DNA of 63,241 nucleotides from Planctomycetales bacterium (GTDB taxonomy: Bacteria > Planctomycetota > Planctomycetia > Pirellulales > Lacipirellulaceae): positions 1-63,241 of the forward strand of contig JAGQOU010000041.1 of assembly GCA_020427145.1 (NCBI GenBank), read 5' to 3'. This document shows positions 26,573 to 34,470 of this stretch, one piece after another; within the stretch, counting starts at the first letter, position 1; the number at the start of each line of letters is the position of its first letter. Under the pieces are notes generated by a model that was not told the origin of the DNA, made no database searches, and worked only from the letters and a program-made list of their open reading frames with translations. The translations under genes and the position numbers were made by a program.

Positions 26573-26845
26573 TCAGGCGACCGACTGCGAAAGACTTTCC
26601 AACCCAGCCAACGCGTGATGCGCGACAACGCATGACGGCGCCTCGGCGGCGGCAGGAACTTCCTCGGCCACTTCCGCTTCCTCGAACTCCTTGGCCGCCT
26701 CGTACAATTCGCCGCGGAGAATCCGCAATTCGCGAGGGGCTTCGACCGCCAGCGTCACGCGGTTGCCCGCAACGCGACGAACTTCCACGACGATCCCGTC
26801 GCCGATATGAATCTTCTCGCCGACTTTTCGACTGAGCACGAGCAT
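26573..26845 (-). CDS. csrA: Carbon storage regulator CsrA, second copy
   Basis: A 90-residue CsrA paralogue. Residues 1-52 hold the conserved fold: MLVLSRKVGEKIHIGDGIVV, RVAGNRVTLAVEAP and ILRGEL. The C-terminal 38 residues are an acidic then neutral extension (EEAEVAEEVPAAAEAP). The start is fixed by an excellent GGAGG Shine-Dalgarno 9 nt upstream (CCTGGAGGACAGTAGG before ATG), which contains two GGA triplets that CsrA itself could bind. It differs from the copy at 23760 in many positions, so it is not a recent duplication. Confidence 0.95.
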   Translation of the reverse strand: MLVLSRKVGEKIHIGDGIVVEVRRVAGNRVTLAVEAPRELRILRGELYEAAKEFEEAEVAEEVPAAAEAPSCVVAHHALAGLESLSQSVA

Positions 26846-27309
26846 CCTACTGTCCTCCAGGAAAATAAAAGGGGTGGGCGACGCTTGCCCCGACGCCACT
26901 TGGTTAGGTCGAAACGGTAATAAGCATCCGCCATGCCAAATCTCAGATGAGGCGACTTTTGCGTGGCGAGTCGTGGCGCAACAGCCGTTTGTCACACGAC
27001 TTGCGGTTTTCGCCCTGCGGCGTCACCGAGGCCCATCGCTGCCAAAAATGCCGGTTTTTCGTCTCAGGCCGGGATTCCGGTCTCAATTTGAGAAGAAGCA
27101 AGTCCTGACGCCATCGTCCTGCGACGCGACGTTCGCGCGGGCCCTGCTGCCCAAGGACACTACCCGCAGACGCCACGCATATTCAACGGACTGGCCAGCC
27201 GTTACGGTATCGGGACGTAACCGTTGCCCATCTGGTTCGCGGATCGGGAGGATCGTCGTTCGCGCGGCGCAGCCCCCACCGCAATCCCCCCGCCTCTCCA
27301 GAACATGCC
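26846..27309. other. Intergenic region between divergent csrA and M24 peptidase genes
   Basis: No gene is supported; open frames read as Arg/Ser/Pro-rich chance translations. It should hold the promoter of the reverse csrA and of the forward peptidase gene. No clear repeat or structured RNA was seen. Confidence 0.4.
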
Positions 27310-28422
27310 ATGGACCCGTACGCTCCCGACCTCGCCGCTTGCCGCGGTCGCCAACAACGCTTGCTTGCCGAGATGGAACGCCACGGCTGGCAGCGAGCCC
27401 TAATCACGCGGGGCGAGACCGTGCAATGGCTCACGGGCGTCTACCTGGGGACGTTGTGGACGCCGTGCGCGGCACTCGACGCCAACGGTCGGCTCACGCT
27501 GGCGCTGCCCACTCGCAAGCGAGATTTGCCAGCGGCGGCCGACGAAGTGGTCGCCTATGAGGCTAAGTGGCATTCCACGACGCGCGACGATCAGGCGGCC
27601 GCCAGCGCCGCAGCGCTGGTCGCGGCGTTGCCGACAGCAGCTGGCGCCACGGCGGGCGAGTGGTCGCAATGGCGGCCTTGGTTGCAAGCAGTGGCTAGCA
27701 GCCAGCTGGCCGATCTCGAACCGACGGTGTTCGCCCTGCGCCGTCAAAAGGATTCAGACGAACTGCGGATGCTAGCCCGGGCCAATGAGGCCAATGCGGC
27801 TATGTACCAACGTGCGCGGGAACTGGTGCGTCCCGGGCTGAACGAATTGGACCTGTACAACGAGCTGCACGCCACGGCGGTCCGCACGCTGGGCGAGCCG
27901 CTGACTTACTTCGGGCAGGACTTTTGCGCCAACGCCCGCGGCGGTGCGCCTCGGAACCGCGTGGCGGAAGCAACCGAACTGTGGATTCTCGACCTGGGCG
28001 TCGGCTTCCGCGGTTACTACAGCGACAACGCCCGCACGCTAGCAGTCGGCGGCGAGCCGACCGCCGCCCAGCAGGACGCCTGGCGGCGCCTGGCCGACGT
28101 GTTCGCGCTGGTCGAGTCGACCGTGAAACCTGGCGTCAGTTGCCGCGCGTTGCACTTGCAAGTGCAGGAAATGCTCGACGCGGCACAGCCCTGGGTGTTC
28201 AACCACCACCTGGGCCACGGCGTGGGGCTGGCGCCGCAGGAAGGGCCCCATCTGAATCCCCGCACCGAGTGGGACGACCTGTTCGCGGTCGGCAACTTCT
28301 TTACCGCAGAGCCGGGGCTCTATCACGACGAATTGCGGCACGGCATCCGCTTGGAGCAGAACTATCTGGTCACCGAGACGGGCGTGGAGTTGCTCACCGA
28401 TTGGCCGCTGGGGCTGGTCTGA
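27310..28422 (+). CDS. M24 family metallopeptidase (Xaa-Pro aminopeptidase-like)
   Basis: A 370-residue pita-bread fold peptidase that would remove N-terminal residues preceding proline. The N-terminal creatinase-like domain spans about 1-150. All five metal ligands are visible in the C-terminal domain: D228 in WILDLGVG, D239 in YYSDNAR, H303 in LGHGVGL, E334 in FTAEPGLY and E349 in IRLEQNY. The length matches the short prolidase/PepQ group. It begins at ATG 27310 and is followed 140 nt later by the CpsB-like gene. Confidence 0.9.
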   Translation: MDPYAPDLAACRGRQQRLLAEMERHGWQRALITRGETVQWLTGVYLGTLWTPCAALDANGRLTLALPTRKRDLPAAADEVVAYEAKWHSTTRDDQAAASAAALVAALPTAAGATAGEWSQWRPWLQAVASSQLADLEPTVFALRRQKDSDELRMLARANEANAAMYQRARELVRPGLNELDLYNELHATAVRTLGEPLTYFGQDFCANARGGAPRNRVAEATELWILDLGVGFRGYYSDNARTLAVGGEPTAAQQDAWRRLADVFALVESTVKPGVSCRALHLQVQEMLDAAQPWVFNHHLGHGVGLAPQEGPHLNPRTEWDDLFAVGNFFTAEPGLYHDELRHGIRLEQNYLVTETGVELLTDWPLGLV

Positions 28423-28562
28423 TCGCCCGCGATCGTGTCTTTGATCGCGTCTCGCCGCCCTGCGATTGACGGGGTTCGCCGGTTCGCTACACTTCCGCCG
28501 CGATTTTTCGGGAGCGGTCCGCGCTGCGCGCCGCCGCCTACTCGTTGGTTAGAGGTGGTTCC

Positions 28563-29375
28563 ATGCCTGCTGGTTTTTCTGATATCCACTGCCACCTGCT
28601 GCCGGGGATCGACGACGGCGCCCGCGACTTGACGGCGTCGTTGGCCATGGCCCGCATGGCGGTCGCAGACGGCACGCAAACGATTATCGTCACGCCGCAT
28701 CAACTCGGAAACTTCGCTCACAATCGGGGCGACGACATTCGCGCCCGCACGGCCGCGCTGCAAAGCGATCTCGACGCGGCGGGCATTCCGCTCACCATTC
28801 TTCCCGGCGGCGACGTACGCATCGAGGAGGGCATGGTCGCCGGACTGCTGGCCGGCGACGTGATGACCCTGGGCGACCACGGCCGCCACGTGCTGCTGGA
28901 ATTGCCTCACGAAACATACCTGCCGCTCGAGGGATTGCTCGCCGAATTGAAGCGACACGGCATTGTCGGCATCCTGTCTCATCCGGAACGCAATCGGGGC
29001 CTGCTGCACGCGCCCGAGTTGTTGCCCGAGCTGGTCGACGGCGGCTGCTTGATGCAGGTCACCGCCGGCAGCCTGGTGGGAACCTTCGGCCCCGACAGCC
29101 AACAGCTCGGCGAATGGATGGTTCGGCAGGGTCTTGTGCATTTTATCGCCAGCGACGGCCACGGCCCCCGCAATCGCCGCCCGTTGATTCGTCGCGCATT
29201 CGAGCGCGTCGCGGAGTGGGGCGGTTCGGCGATGGCGCAAGCGACATGCTGCGACTTTCCGGCGCGCGTCGCGGCTGGCGCCGACGTGCCCGGCGGCCGG
29301 CTCGCGCCCGCACCGACCGAGTCGGCGCACAGCGGCGGCTGGCGGCGTTTCTTCGGACTCCAGCGAGCGGCCTGA
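28563..29375 (+). CDS. CpsB/CapC/YwqE-family PHP tyrosine phosphatase
   Basis: A PHP-domain metal-dependent protein of 270 residues. The metal-binding motif DIHCHLLPGIDDG begins at D7 (H9, H11), followed by IIVTPHQ, LSHPERN and FIASDGHG, the remaining metal-ligand blocks of CpsB/YwqE phosphatases, which dephosphorylate bacterial tyrosine kinases controlling polysaccharide export. No tyrosine kinase gene is in the window. ATG 28563 is chosen with AGAGGTGG upstream; TTG 28545 is in frame. The C-terminal 35 residues are a Pro/Ala-rich tail. The stop overlaps the next start by one nucleotide (TGATG). Confidence 0.88.
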   Translation: MPAGFSDIHCHLLPGIDDGARDLTASLAMARMAVADGTQTIIVTPHQLGNFAHNRGDDIRARTAALQSDLDAAGIPLTILPGGDVRIEEGMVAGLLAGDVMTLGDHGRHVLLELPHETYLPLEGLLAELKRHGIVGILSHPERNRGLLHAPELLPELVDGGCLMQVTAGSLVGTFGPDSQQLGEWMVRQGLVHFIASDGHGPRNRRPLIRRAFERVAEWGGSAMAQATCCDFPARVAAGADVPGGRLAPAPTESAHSGGWRRFFGLQRAA

Positions 29376-30175
29376 TGCCCGATCTCTCTCGACGCGAACT
29401 GTTGACGATCGGCGCTGGCGCCGCTTTGCTCGCTTGCGCACGCAAGTCGCGCGCGGCCGCGGGGCCGGGTTGGATCGACCGCCGCGCCTACGGGCCGTTT
29501 CAAGTCGCGGCCGCGTTTCCGCTGACGTCCCTCGACCGCGAACTGTCTGACTTGGGGCGACTGCAAAGCGAACTGCAACGCACGCTGGCCATCCGGCCGC
29601 CGCGGCAAACCGTCGACGTCTACCTTTCGGCCGACGAGCGCTCGCACCGCCTGCTGCTCAGCAGCCAGTTTCCCCGCGTGCCGTACCGCCGCGCCATTTA
29701 CGTGCAGTCGGGCGGTCGCGGAGCCGTGTACGCTTTTGACCATCGCGAATTGCCGATCGACTTGCGGCACGAATGCACGCACGCGCTGTTGCACACCGAC
29801 TTGGCGATGGTGCCGTTGTGGCTCGACGAGGGCTTGGCCGAGTACTTCGAGCCGCCGGCCGCAGAGCGGGCCTTCGGCCACCCGCATCTCCGAGCGCTGC
29901 GCTGGAACCTGCGACTGGGAATGGTGCAGTCCATCGCGTCGCTGGAAGCGCGCCACACGTTGGCGGACATGGGAGCCGCCGAGTATCGCTTTGCCTGGGC
30001 GTGGGTTCATTTCATGCTGCACGGTCCGATTGTCGCCCACCGAGCGCTGACGAGCTATCTGGCGGACATCCGTCGCGGCAATCCGCCGGGGCAACTGTCG
30101 GCGCGAATGGCACAGGCCATTCCGCGCGCTGAAGAGCAGATGATTCGGCACTTCAAACACTGGCGGCAGAGCTAA
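29375..30175 (+). CDS. Tat-exported putative zinc metallopeptidase (HEXXH, DUF1570-like)
   Basis: A 266-residue exported protein. The N-terminus SRRELLTIGAGAALLAC has a twin-arginine pattern and a possible lipobox Cys at 21. The catalytic helix RHECTHALLH contains HEXXH (H132, E133, H136), and WLDEGLAEYFE downstream supplies a likely third Glu ligand, the arrangement seen in gluzincin-type DUF1570 proteins of planctomycetes. Start and stop with the preceding phosphatase gene overlap by one base, so translation is probably coupled. The substrate is unknown. Confidence 0.78.
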   Translation: MPDLSRRELLTIGAGAALLACARKSRAAAGPGWIDRRAYGPFQVAAAFPLTSLDRELSDLGRLQSELQRTLAIRPPRQTVDVYLSADERSHRLLLSSQFPRVPYRRAIYVQSGGRGAVYAFDHRELPIDLRHECTHALLHTDLAMVPLWLDEGLAEYFEPPAAERAFGHPHLRALRWNLRLGMVQSIASLEARHTLADMGAAEYRFAWAWVHFMLHGPIVAHRALTSYLADIRRGNPPGQLSARMAQAIPRAEEQMIRHFKHWRQS

Positions 30176-30430
30176 CCACCAGACCGACCGGCAGGCTTTC
30201 GCCAACCGCGCGCCCGACGTCGAGTGCAAGCGTTAAATTCCCCCTAATCCTCCAATTGTTATTGAAGGTCGCCGCGGCGGGAAGTCGATAGCCAGTCATG
30301 AGAAAGCACATGGCAATGTGCTGGACCATCGTGCCGGGGCACGACCTCTCCCTGGTTGCAAGCATCGACACACACTTAAATCGCCCCGGGGCAGCGGGCG
30401 GACTTACTCAATTCACGAGGAGCTCAGGGC

Positions 30431-30979
30431 ATGAAGGTACGTCAACTCCAAGGGCTGGCCGCCGCGGCGGCTTGCATGTGCATGCTAGCCGCGCCGGCAT
30501 TGGCCGCCCCGACGGGACAGGCCGCTGCGCACCCGTCCGACGTGGCGTTGGCTGCCGGCGGCGAGCTGGTCGGTCAACTCGTCGACGCCCAGGGCGCTCC
30601 GCTGGCCAACGCGCCGGTGTCGATCCAGTCGCAGGGCCGCGAAGTGGTGCAAGCCACGACCGACGCCCAGGGACAGTTCCGCATCACCGGGCTCAAGGGA
30701 GGCGTCTACGAGATCGTCGCCCCCGGCCATTATCAAGCCTATCGCTTCTGGGCCCCTCGCACCGCGCCCCCGGCAGCGACCGCCGGCGTGCTGATGGTCG
30801 CCGACGGCGATCTGGCCCGCGCTCAGTATGGCGCCGGCGCTCCCTGCGCCCCCTGCAAGCCTGGCCCCTTCGGCACGGCCATGGGTTGGGTCGCCCAGCA
30901 TCCGCTGCTGACCGCCGGCATCGTGGCCGCGGCCATCGCGATTCCGCTGGCCATCGACGACGACGATCCTGCCAGCTGA
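30431..30979 (+). CDS. Small secreted carboxypeptidase regulatory-like protein with DDDD tail (paralogue A)
   Basis: A 182-residue exported protein. A signal peptide (1-25, ending LAAPALA) is followed by one Ig-like carboxypeptidase-regulatory fold: GELVGQLVDAQGAPLANAPV, then TDAQGQFRITGLKGGVYEI. After a Cys pair (PCAPCKPG) the protein ends in a hydrophobic stretch TAGIVAAAIAIPLAI and the tail DDDDPAS. GAGGAG lies 9 nt before ATG. A paralogue with the same plan follows 222 nt downstream, and a strong terminator separates them, so each has its own transcript. Role unknown; a surface or periplasmic structural protein is likely. Confidence 0.8.
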   Translation: MKVRQLQGLAAAAACMCMLAAPALAAPTGQAAAHPSDVALAAGGELVGQLVDAQGAPLANAPVSIQSQGREVVQATTDAQGQFRITGLKGGVYEIVAPGHYQAYRFWAPRTAPPAATAGVLMVADGDLARAQYGAGAPCAPCKPGPFGTAMGWVAQHPLLTAGIVAAAIAIPLAIDDDDPAS

Positions 30980-31030
30980 TCCCGTGCTTGTCGCGAACTG
31001 ACCTCGCGACGGTCACTCTGCAAGCAACGA

Positions 31031-31065
31031 CGCCGCGCGACGATTTCGTCGCGCGGCGTTTTTTT
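31031..31065 (+). terminator. Rho-independent terminator after paralogue A
   Basis: CGCCGCGCGACGA pairs perfectly with TCGTCGCGCGGCG (31031-31043 with 31046-31058; the loop opens to about four bases), followed directly by seven T. This is the clearest terminator in the window and lies 52 nt after the stop codon. Confidence 0.93.
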
Positions 31066-31201
31066 GTCGCCCGCGGCAATCGCTCTTCTGCCATCCGCTC
31101 GAAACTGCTAACGTCCGCCCCGCTTCGGCCAGCCGCATCGTTACCGCGGCGCCGTCGCATTAGTACGTTCACCCGATTCACAGGGGGCTGTGAGGAGAAC
31201 C

Positions 31202-31768
31202 ATGATGAGTGGACTGACCCACAAGGGCCGCGTGCTCGCTTTCACGGCCGTCGCGGCGCTCGTGCTGCAACCGGCAGTGCTGTGCGCTCAAACGCCGGCA
31301 GGCGTGGCGCCCATGACGAACCAGGCGTTCCAGGTGGTCGACGTGCAACTCGACGCCACGGGCGGTCTGAGCGGGCAGGTCATGACGCCTCAAGGTCAAC
31401 CTGTCCCTGGCGCCACGATCACGCTGGCCGACGTCCAACCGCCGCAAACGACCACCACGAACGCGAAAGGCCAATTCCGCCTGAGCGGCGTCCGCGGCGG
31501 CGTGCATCAGCTGCAGGTCGGCTCGCAAATGCAGATGTGCCGCGTGTGGAAAGCCGGCACAGCGCCCCCCAGCGCCGTGCCGCAACTGTTGGTTGTGCAG
31601 GACGCCCGCGTGGCCTTGGCTCAAAACTGCGGCAGCCCGGTCGCCTGCGGCCTGGCCGGCTGCAAGGAAGCCCTCGCCAACCCGCTGGTCGTCGGCGGCC
31701 TGATCGCCGCGGCGATCGCCATCCCGGTGGCCATCCACAACGCGGACGACGACGATCCGACGAGCTGA
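31202..31768 (+). CDS. Small secreted carboxypeptidase regulatory-like protein with DDDD tail (paralogue B)
   Basis: A 188-residue paralogue of the preceding gene: signal peptide to about residue 29 (LCAQ), one carboxypeptidase-regulatory Ig-like domain (GGLSGQVMTPQGQPVPGATI, then NAKGQFRLSGVRGGVHQL), a C-GSPVAC-C region, a hydrophobic segment VVGGLIAAAIAIPVAI and the end DDDDPTS. GTGAGGAGAACC provides the Shine-Dalgarno; ATG 31202 and ATG 31205 are both possible and GTG 31190 is in frame but overlaps the Shine-Dalgarno. The two proteins share plan and tail but differ widely in the middle. Confidence 0.8.
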   Translation: MMSGLTHKGRVLAFTAVAALVLQPAVLCAQTPAGVAPMTNQAFQVVDVQLDATGGLSGQVMTPQGQPVPGATITLADVQPPQTTTTNAKGQFRLSGVRGGVHQLQVGSQMQMCRVWKAGTAPPSAVPQLLVVQDARVALAQNCGSPVACGLAGCKEALANPLVVGGLIAAAIAIPVAIHNADDDDPTS

Positions 31769-31804
31769 TCGCTCGCCGCCAGTTGGCCGCAACTCATCAA
31801 CGCC

Positions 31805-31842
31805 AAGGCCGCGAACGCACGCCGTTCGCGGCCTTGTTTTTT
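31805..31842 (+). terminator. Rho-independent terminator after paralogue B
   Basis: AAGGCCGCGAACG at 31805-31817 pairs perfectly with CGTTCGCGGCCTT at 31823-31835 around a 5-nt loop, followed by G and six T. It lies 36 nt after the stop codon. Confidence 0.92.
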
Positions 31843-32174
31843 GGTTTCGACTTGTCTTTCTTCAGGAATGAACGAACCGGCCGTTGAATGAATCAATGAC
31901 CTCCGATGAGGTTCCTGCCGCCTTGACAGTCCTCGGCTGCTCTCGCCGACAATCGCCTGGATGATCTTCAGTCGAATAATTCCAACTACGCCCGTTGGTG
32001 CAAGCTTGATGCGATGCTTGCGAAAATGAGAGGCGCCGAAATAGACTGAATGTAGCGTCGGATAGAGATTGCGGTCGCGCCCGCAGCACGAAGTGATGAC
32101 CTGAGACGTCACCGCCATTGGCGCTTTCTGAGCTGCGGGCCAAGATCTCAGGTGAGTCACGAGGAGAACAAACC
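31843..32174. other. Intergenic region
   Basis: No gene is supported. The last bases carry the strong GAGGAG Shine-Dalgarno of the small ORF at 32175. Base composition is less GC-rich than the genes before it, marking the start of the accessory stretch. Confidence 0.35.
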
Positions 32175-32363
32175 ATGAACCTTACACTCGACGAGGAAGA
32201 TCGCGACTGGTTGGTGGCATTGCTGGAAGAGCGCGCCAAAGAGCTGCATCCAGAGATTCGCCGCTGCGCAGCTCACGTCTACAAGGACGATCTCAAGAAA
32301 ACACTAGTTCGCTGCGAAGCGATTTTGGATCGATTAAAAACGAATCCCGACAGCGCCGGGTGA
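32175..32363 (+). CDS. Small hypothetical protein, 62 aa
   Basis: A short acidic/basic helical protein: MNLTLDEEDRDWLVALLEER, then a Lys/Arg-rich second helix. ATG 32175 is chosen because CACGAGGAGAACAAACC places a strong Shine-Dalgarno 8-9 nt upstream; an in-frame ATG at 32118 has none. The pattern of two amphipathic helices resembles small uncharacterised planctomycete proteins. No function can be proposed. The REP-like palindrome follows 7 nt after its stop. Confidence 0.7.
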   Translation: MNLTLDEEDRDWLVALLEERAKELHPEIRRCAAHVYKDDLKKTLVRCEAILDRLKTNPDSAG

Positions 32364-32370
32364 GAGTTCG

Positions 32371-32451
32371 AAAAGGGGGGGACATTCTGGCTCTACAGAG
32401 CCAGAATGTCCTCTTTTCTGGCCCGCTCGGAAAAGCAGAATGCCCCCCTTC
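32371..32451. repeat. REP-like palindrome plus degenerate half-site related to the RAYT ends
   Basis: A perfect 14-bp inverted repeat GACATTCTGGCTCT / AGAGCCAGAATGTC (32381-32394 and 32397-32410) sits inside AAAAGGGGGGG...CCTCTTTT. The core GGGGACATTCT is the same as in the RAYT terminal repeats about 1 kb away. A second unit AAAAGCAGAATGCCCCCCTT follows at 32431-32450. It may be a non-autonomous REP element mobilised by the RAYT and could also terminate the small gene upstream. Confidence 0.75.
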
Positions 32452-32499
32452 ACCGCTCCAGCGATCTAGCGTCTGATCGACGTGAACATCTGCCTTTCC

Positions 32500-33312
32500 C
32501 TATTCGACTTTGCGGACGGAATCAATGCCCAAGTCGTAGTAAAGTAGCTGCAATGCAGGGTGAGTTTCCTTGATTCTCATGACAATCGCGGGATCGAGCT
32601 TCTCGGCAGTTGCTTGATCGAGTACCAGGATCGAGAGCGACGGAAGGTCGGAAAGAATCTGCACGGTCTCGCCGCTTACCGGAGTACCGAGTCCGTCAAT
32701 CGTCAGGCGACTGAGATTTGGAAGGTGGAATAGCGCCTTAGCGCTTTTGCCATCGATTGCCCCGTTGATTTCCAATATTTCTACGAGACTCAATAGATCA
32801 TCTGTCCCATCTTGATCAATCTCTGCGCCGTCATCCAATGCATCCATCACCGGCGCCTCATTGGTGCGAACGAACCTGGGATCGTCAGAGTCAACACGAA
32901 CGGCGACGATCCCAAGTTGACGCAACAAGTAGCGAGGCCAATTAATGCCTCGCAGGCTCGTGCCTTCTATGATCAGATTGCGGCGACGCCGATAAATCAG
33001 AAGGTGATCGCTGTCAGCAAGATCTTGAGTGACGCCGAATTCCACTTGGTCGTATGGCCGGTGGATCGCAGTCGCCAGGAAGTGGCGTGGTGACCTCTCC
33101 CCACTGGGTGATATGATTTGGAAATAAAATCGGCTTTCGCCATCAGAGGACTCGCGAATCGAACGTGCAATGTCAACACGGTAAGTACCGCATTGAAGCG
33201 TCGCATGACGCAATGTACCCATGAAGTACCAAGTTGCGGCGCCTAGAAGCAACGCGATGAATGTCGTTGCGGCGAGCAATCGTCGTACGCGGTACCGAAA
33301 ATGCAACGTCAC
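32500..33312 (-). CDS. Membrane-anchored hypothetical protein with leucine-rich-like C-terminus
   Basis: A 270-residue protein with a short basic N-terminus FRYRVRRLLAATTFIALLLG, the planctomycete-type single anchor helix (about 10-30). The C-terminal part contains LRR-like lines (HLPNLSRLTIDGLGTP, LSDLPSLSILVLDQ) but too few for a confident repeat call. The gene is noticeably richer in A+T and in varied third positions than its neighbours, suggesting weaker selection or transfer. Function unknown. Confidence 0.72.
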   Translation of the reverse strand: MTLHFRYRVRRLLAATTFIALLLGAATWYFMGTLRHATLQCGTYRVDIARSIRESSDGESRFYFQIISPSGERSPRHFLATAIHRPYDQVEFGVTQDLADSDHLLIYRRRRNLIIEGTSLRGINWPRYLLRQLGIVAVRVDSDDPRFVRTNEAPVMDALDDGAEIDQDGTDDLLSLVEILEINGAIDGKSAKALFHLPNLSRLTIDGLGTPVSGETVQILSDLPSLSILVLDQATAEKLDPAIVMRIKETHPALQLLYYDLGIDSVRKVE

Positions 33313-33456
33313 GAAAACCTATCTCCGACTGGCGACTCGGGTCGCGGCGAATCGCAAATGGTCCAACCGTCCGGCCTGATGATACGCTCGGCCTTACGCG
33401 TAGAGCCATACTAAAAGGGTCACGTCTTCCATTGCAAAGCGAGCGAAGCGGACCGC

Positions 33457-33478
33457 AAAAGGGGACATTCTACTTTTT
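33457..33478. repeat. RAYT left inverted repeat
   Basis: A 22-nt arm beginning AAAAGGGGACATTCTAC and ending in a T run. It is the exact reverse complement of 34192-34213. The RAYT start codon is 39 nt inside it. Confidence 0.9.
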
Positions 33479-33516
33479 TCTTGCCGCCGGAAGGGCGATC
33501 CAGTATTCTCACCGTC

Positions 33517-34200
33517 ATGCCTCGCACGGCCCGCGCATCCGCCGGCAACGTCTGCTACCACGTGCTCAATCGGGGCAACGGGCGGGCCGAGGTGTTTCAT
33601 AAGGAGGCGGACTACGCCGCCTTTGTCGATCTGATGGCCGCGGCCAACGAGCGGCTGCCGCTACGGGTGCTCGCCTACGCGCTGCTCCCCAACCATTTTC
33701 ACCTGGTGCTCTGGCCCCGCCGCGACGGCGACCTGAGCCGCTGGATGCAGTGGCTGCTCACCTCCCATGTGCGGCGGTATCATCGGCACTACGGCGGCAG
33801 CGGCCATGTGTGGCAGGGCCGGTTCAAGGCGTTTCCGATTCAGCAGGACGAGCACCTGCGCACGGTGCTGCGGTACGTGGAGCGGAACCCGCTGCGGGCC
33901 GGGCTGGTCGACCGGGCCGAAGCGTGGCCGTGGTCGAGCCTGGCGTGGCGAAATCGCGAGTGGAATCGCGGCGGCCGGCGTCCCGCGATGCTCGCCAAAT
34001 GGCCGATCCCCGCGCCGCGGCATTGGCTTGACGCGGTCAACGCGATCGAAACGGAGGCTGAGTTGGCGGCCCTGCGTCGCAGCGTCGAGCGCGGCTCCCC
34101 CTACGGGGCGGAGTCGTGGCAACGCCGCACGGCCGTTCGGCTGGGCCTGGAGTCGACCCTGCGTCCCCGCGGCCGCCCGCGCGGCGGGGCGAAAAAGTAG
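33517..34200 (+). CDS. REP-associated tyrosine transposase (RAYT)
   Basis: A 227-residue single-strand transposase of the Y1/HUH family, related to IS200/IS605 TnpA and thought to move REP palindromes. CYHVLNRG is the N-terminal block, the HUH motif is NHFHLVL (H60, H62), GHVWQGRFKAFPI is the family block before the catalytic region, and Y120 in RYVERNPLRAG is the nucleophile. ATG 33517 matches the usual MPRxAR start. The gene lies between perfect 22-nt inverted repeats and its TAG stop is inside the right repeat. The frame is intact. Such domesticated RAYTs are normally single copy. Confidence 0.93.
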   Translation: MPRTARASAGNVCYHVLNRGNGRAEVFHKEADYAAFVDLMAAANERLPLRVLAYALLPNHFHLVLWPRRDGDLSRWMQWLLTSHVRRYHRHYGGSGHVWQGRFKAFPIQQDEHLRTVLRYVERNPLRAGLVDRAEAWPWSSLAWRNREWNRGGRRPAMLAKWPIPAPRHWLDAVNAIETEAELAALRRSVERGSPYGAESWQRRTAVRLGLESTLRPRGRPRGGAKK

Positions 34201-34213
34201 AATGTCCCCTTTT
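34192..34213. repeat. RAYT right inverted repeat
   Basis: GTAGAATGTCCCCTTTT preceded by an A run, the exact reverse complement of 33457-33478. It contains the last codons and stop of the RAYT, and the AATGTCCCC core is shared with the palindrome at 32371-32451. Confidence 0.9.
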
Positions 34214-34254
34214 TGGAAACCTGTCGAAATCTCATGCGTCAGTAGGAGACGGCG

Positions 34255-34470
34255 ATGAACGTCAACATCGAAGGAAACGAGAATTGGGGCGTCTGCCCCA
34301 AGTGCGGCGAACCTGTGCTGCGAAACGCCGAAACGGGCGTTGCCGAACCGTGCGCAAACTGCGCGTCCGAAGCGTCGCCGGAAGGGGGCGCTTTGGGGAT
34401 GGGAGCCATCGCAGTGGGCATCCTCGCGATTGCCGCGGTGCTGTACCTGTGCATCAAATTGCTGCTGTAG
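34255..34470 (+). CDS. Small zinc-ribbon membrane protein
   Basis: A 71-residue protein: CPKC at 14-17 and CANC at 33-36 form a zinc-ribbon pattern, and the last 25 residues (AIAVGILAIAAVLYLCIKLL) are one transmembrane helix, giving a cytoplasmic ribbon anchored at its C-terminus. TAGGAGACGGCG before ATG is a good Shine-Dalgarno site. It begins 42 nt after the RAYT right repeat and is probably resident DNA. Function unknown. Confidence 0.72.
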   Translation: MNVNIEGNENWGVCPKCGEPVLRNAETGVAEPCANCASEASPEGGALGMGAIAVGILAIAAVLYLCIKLLL

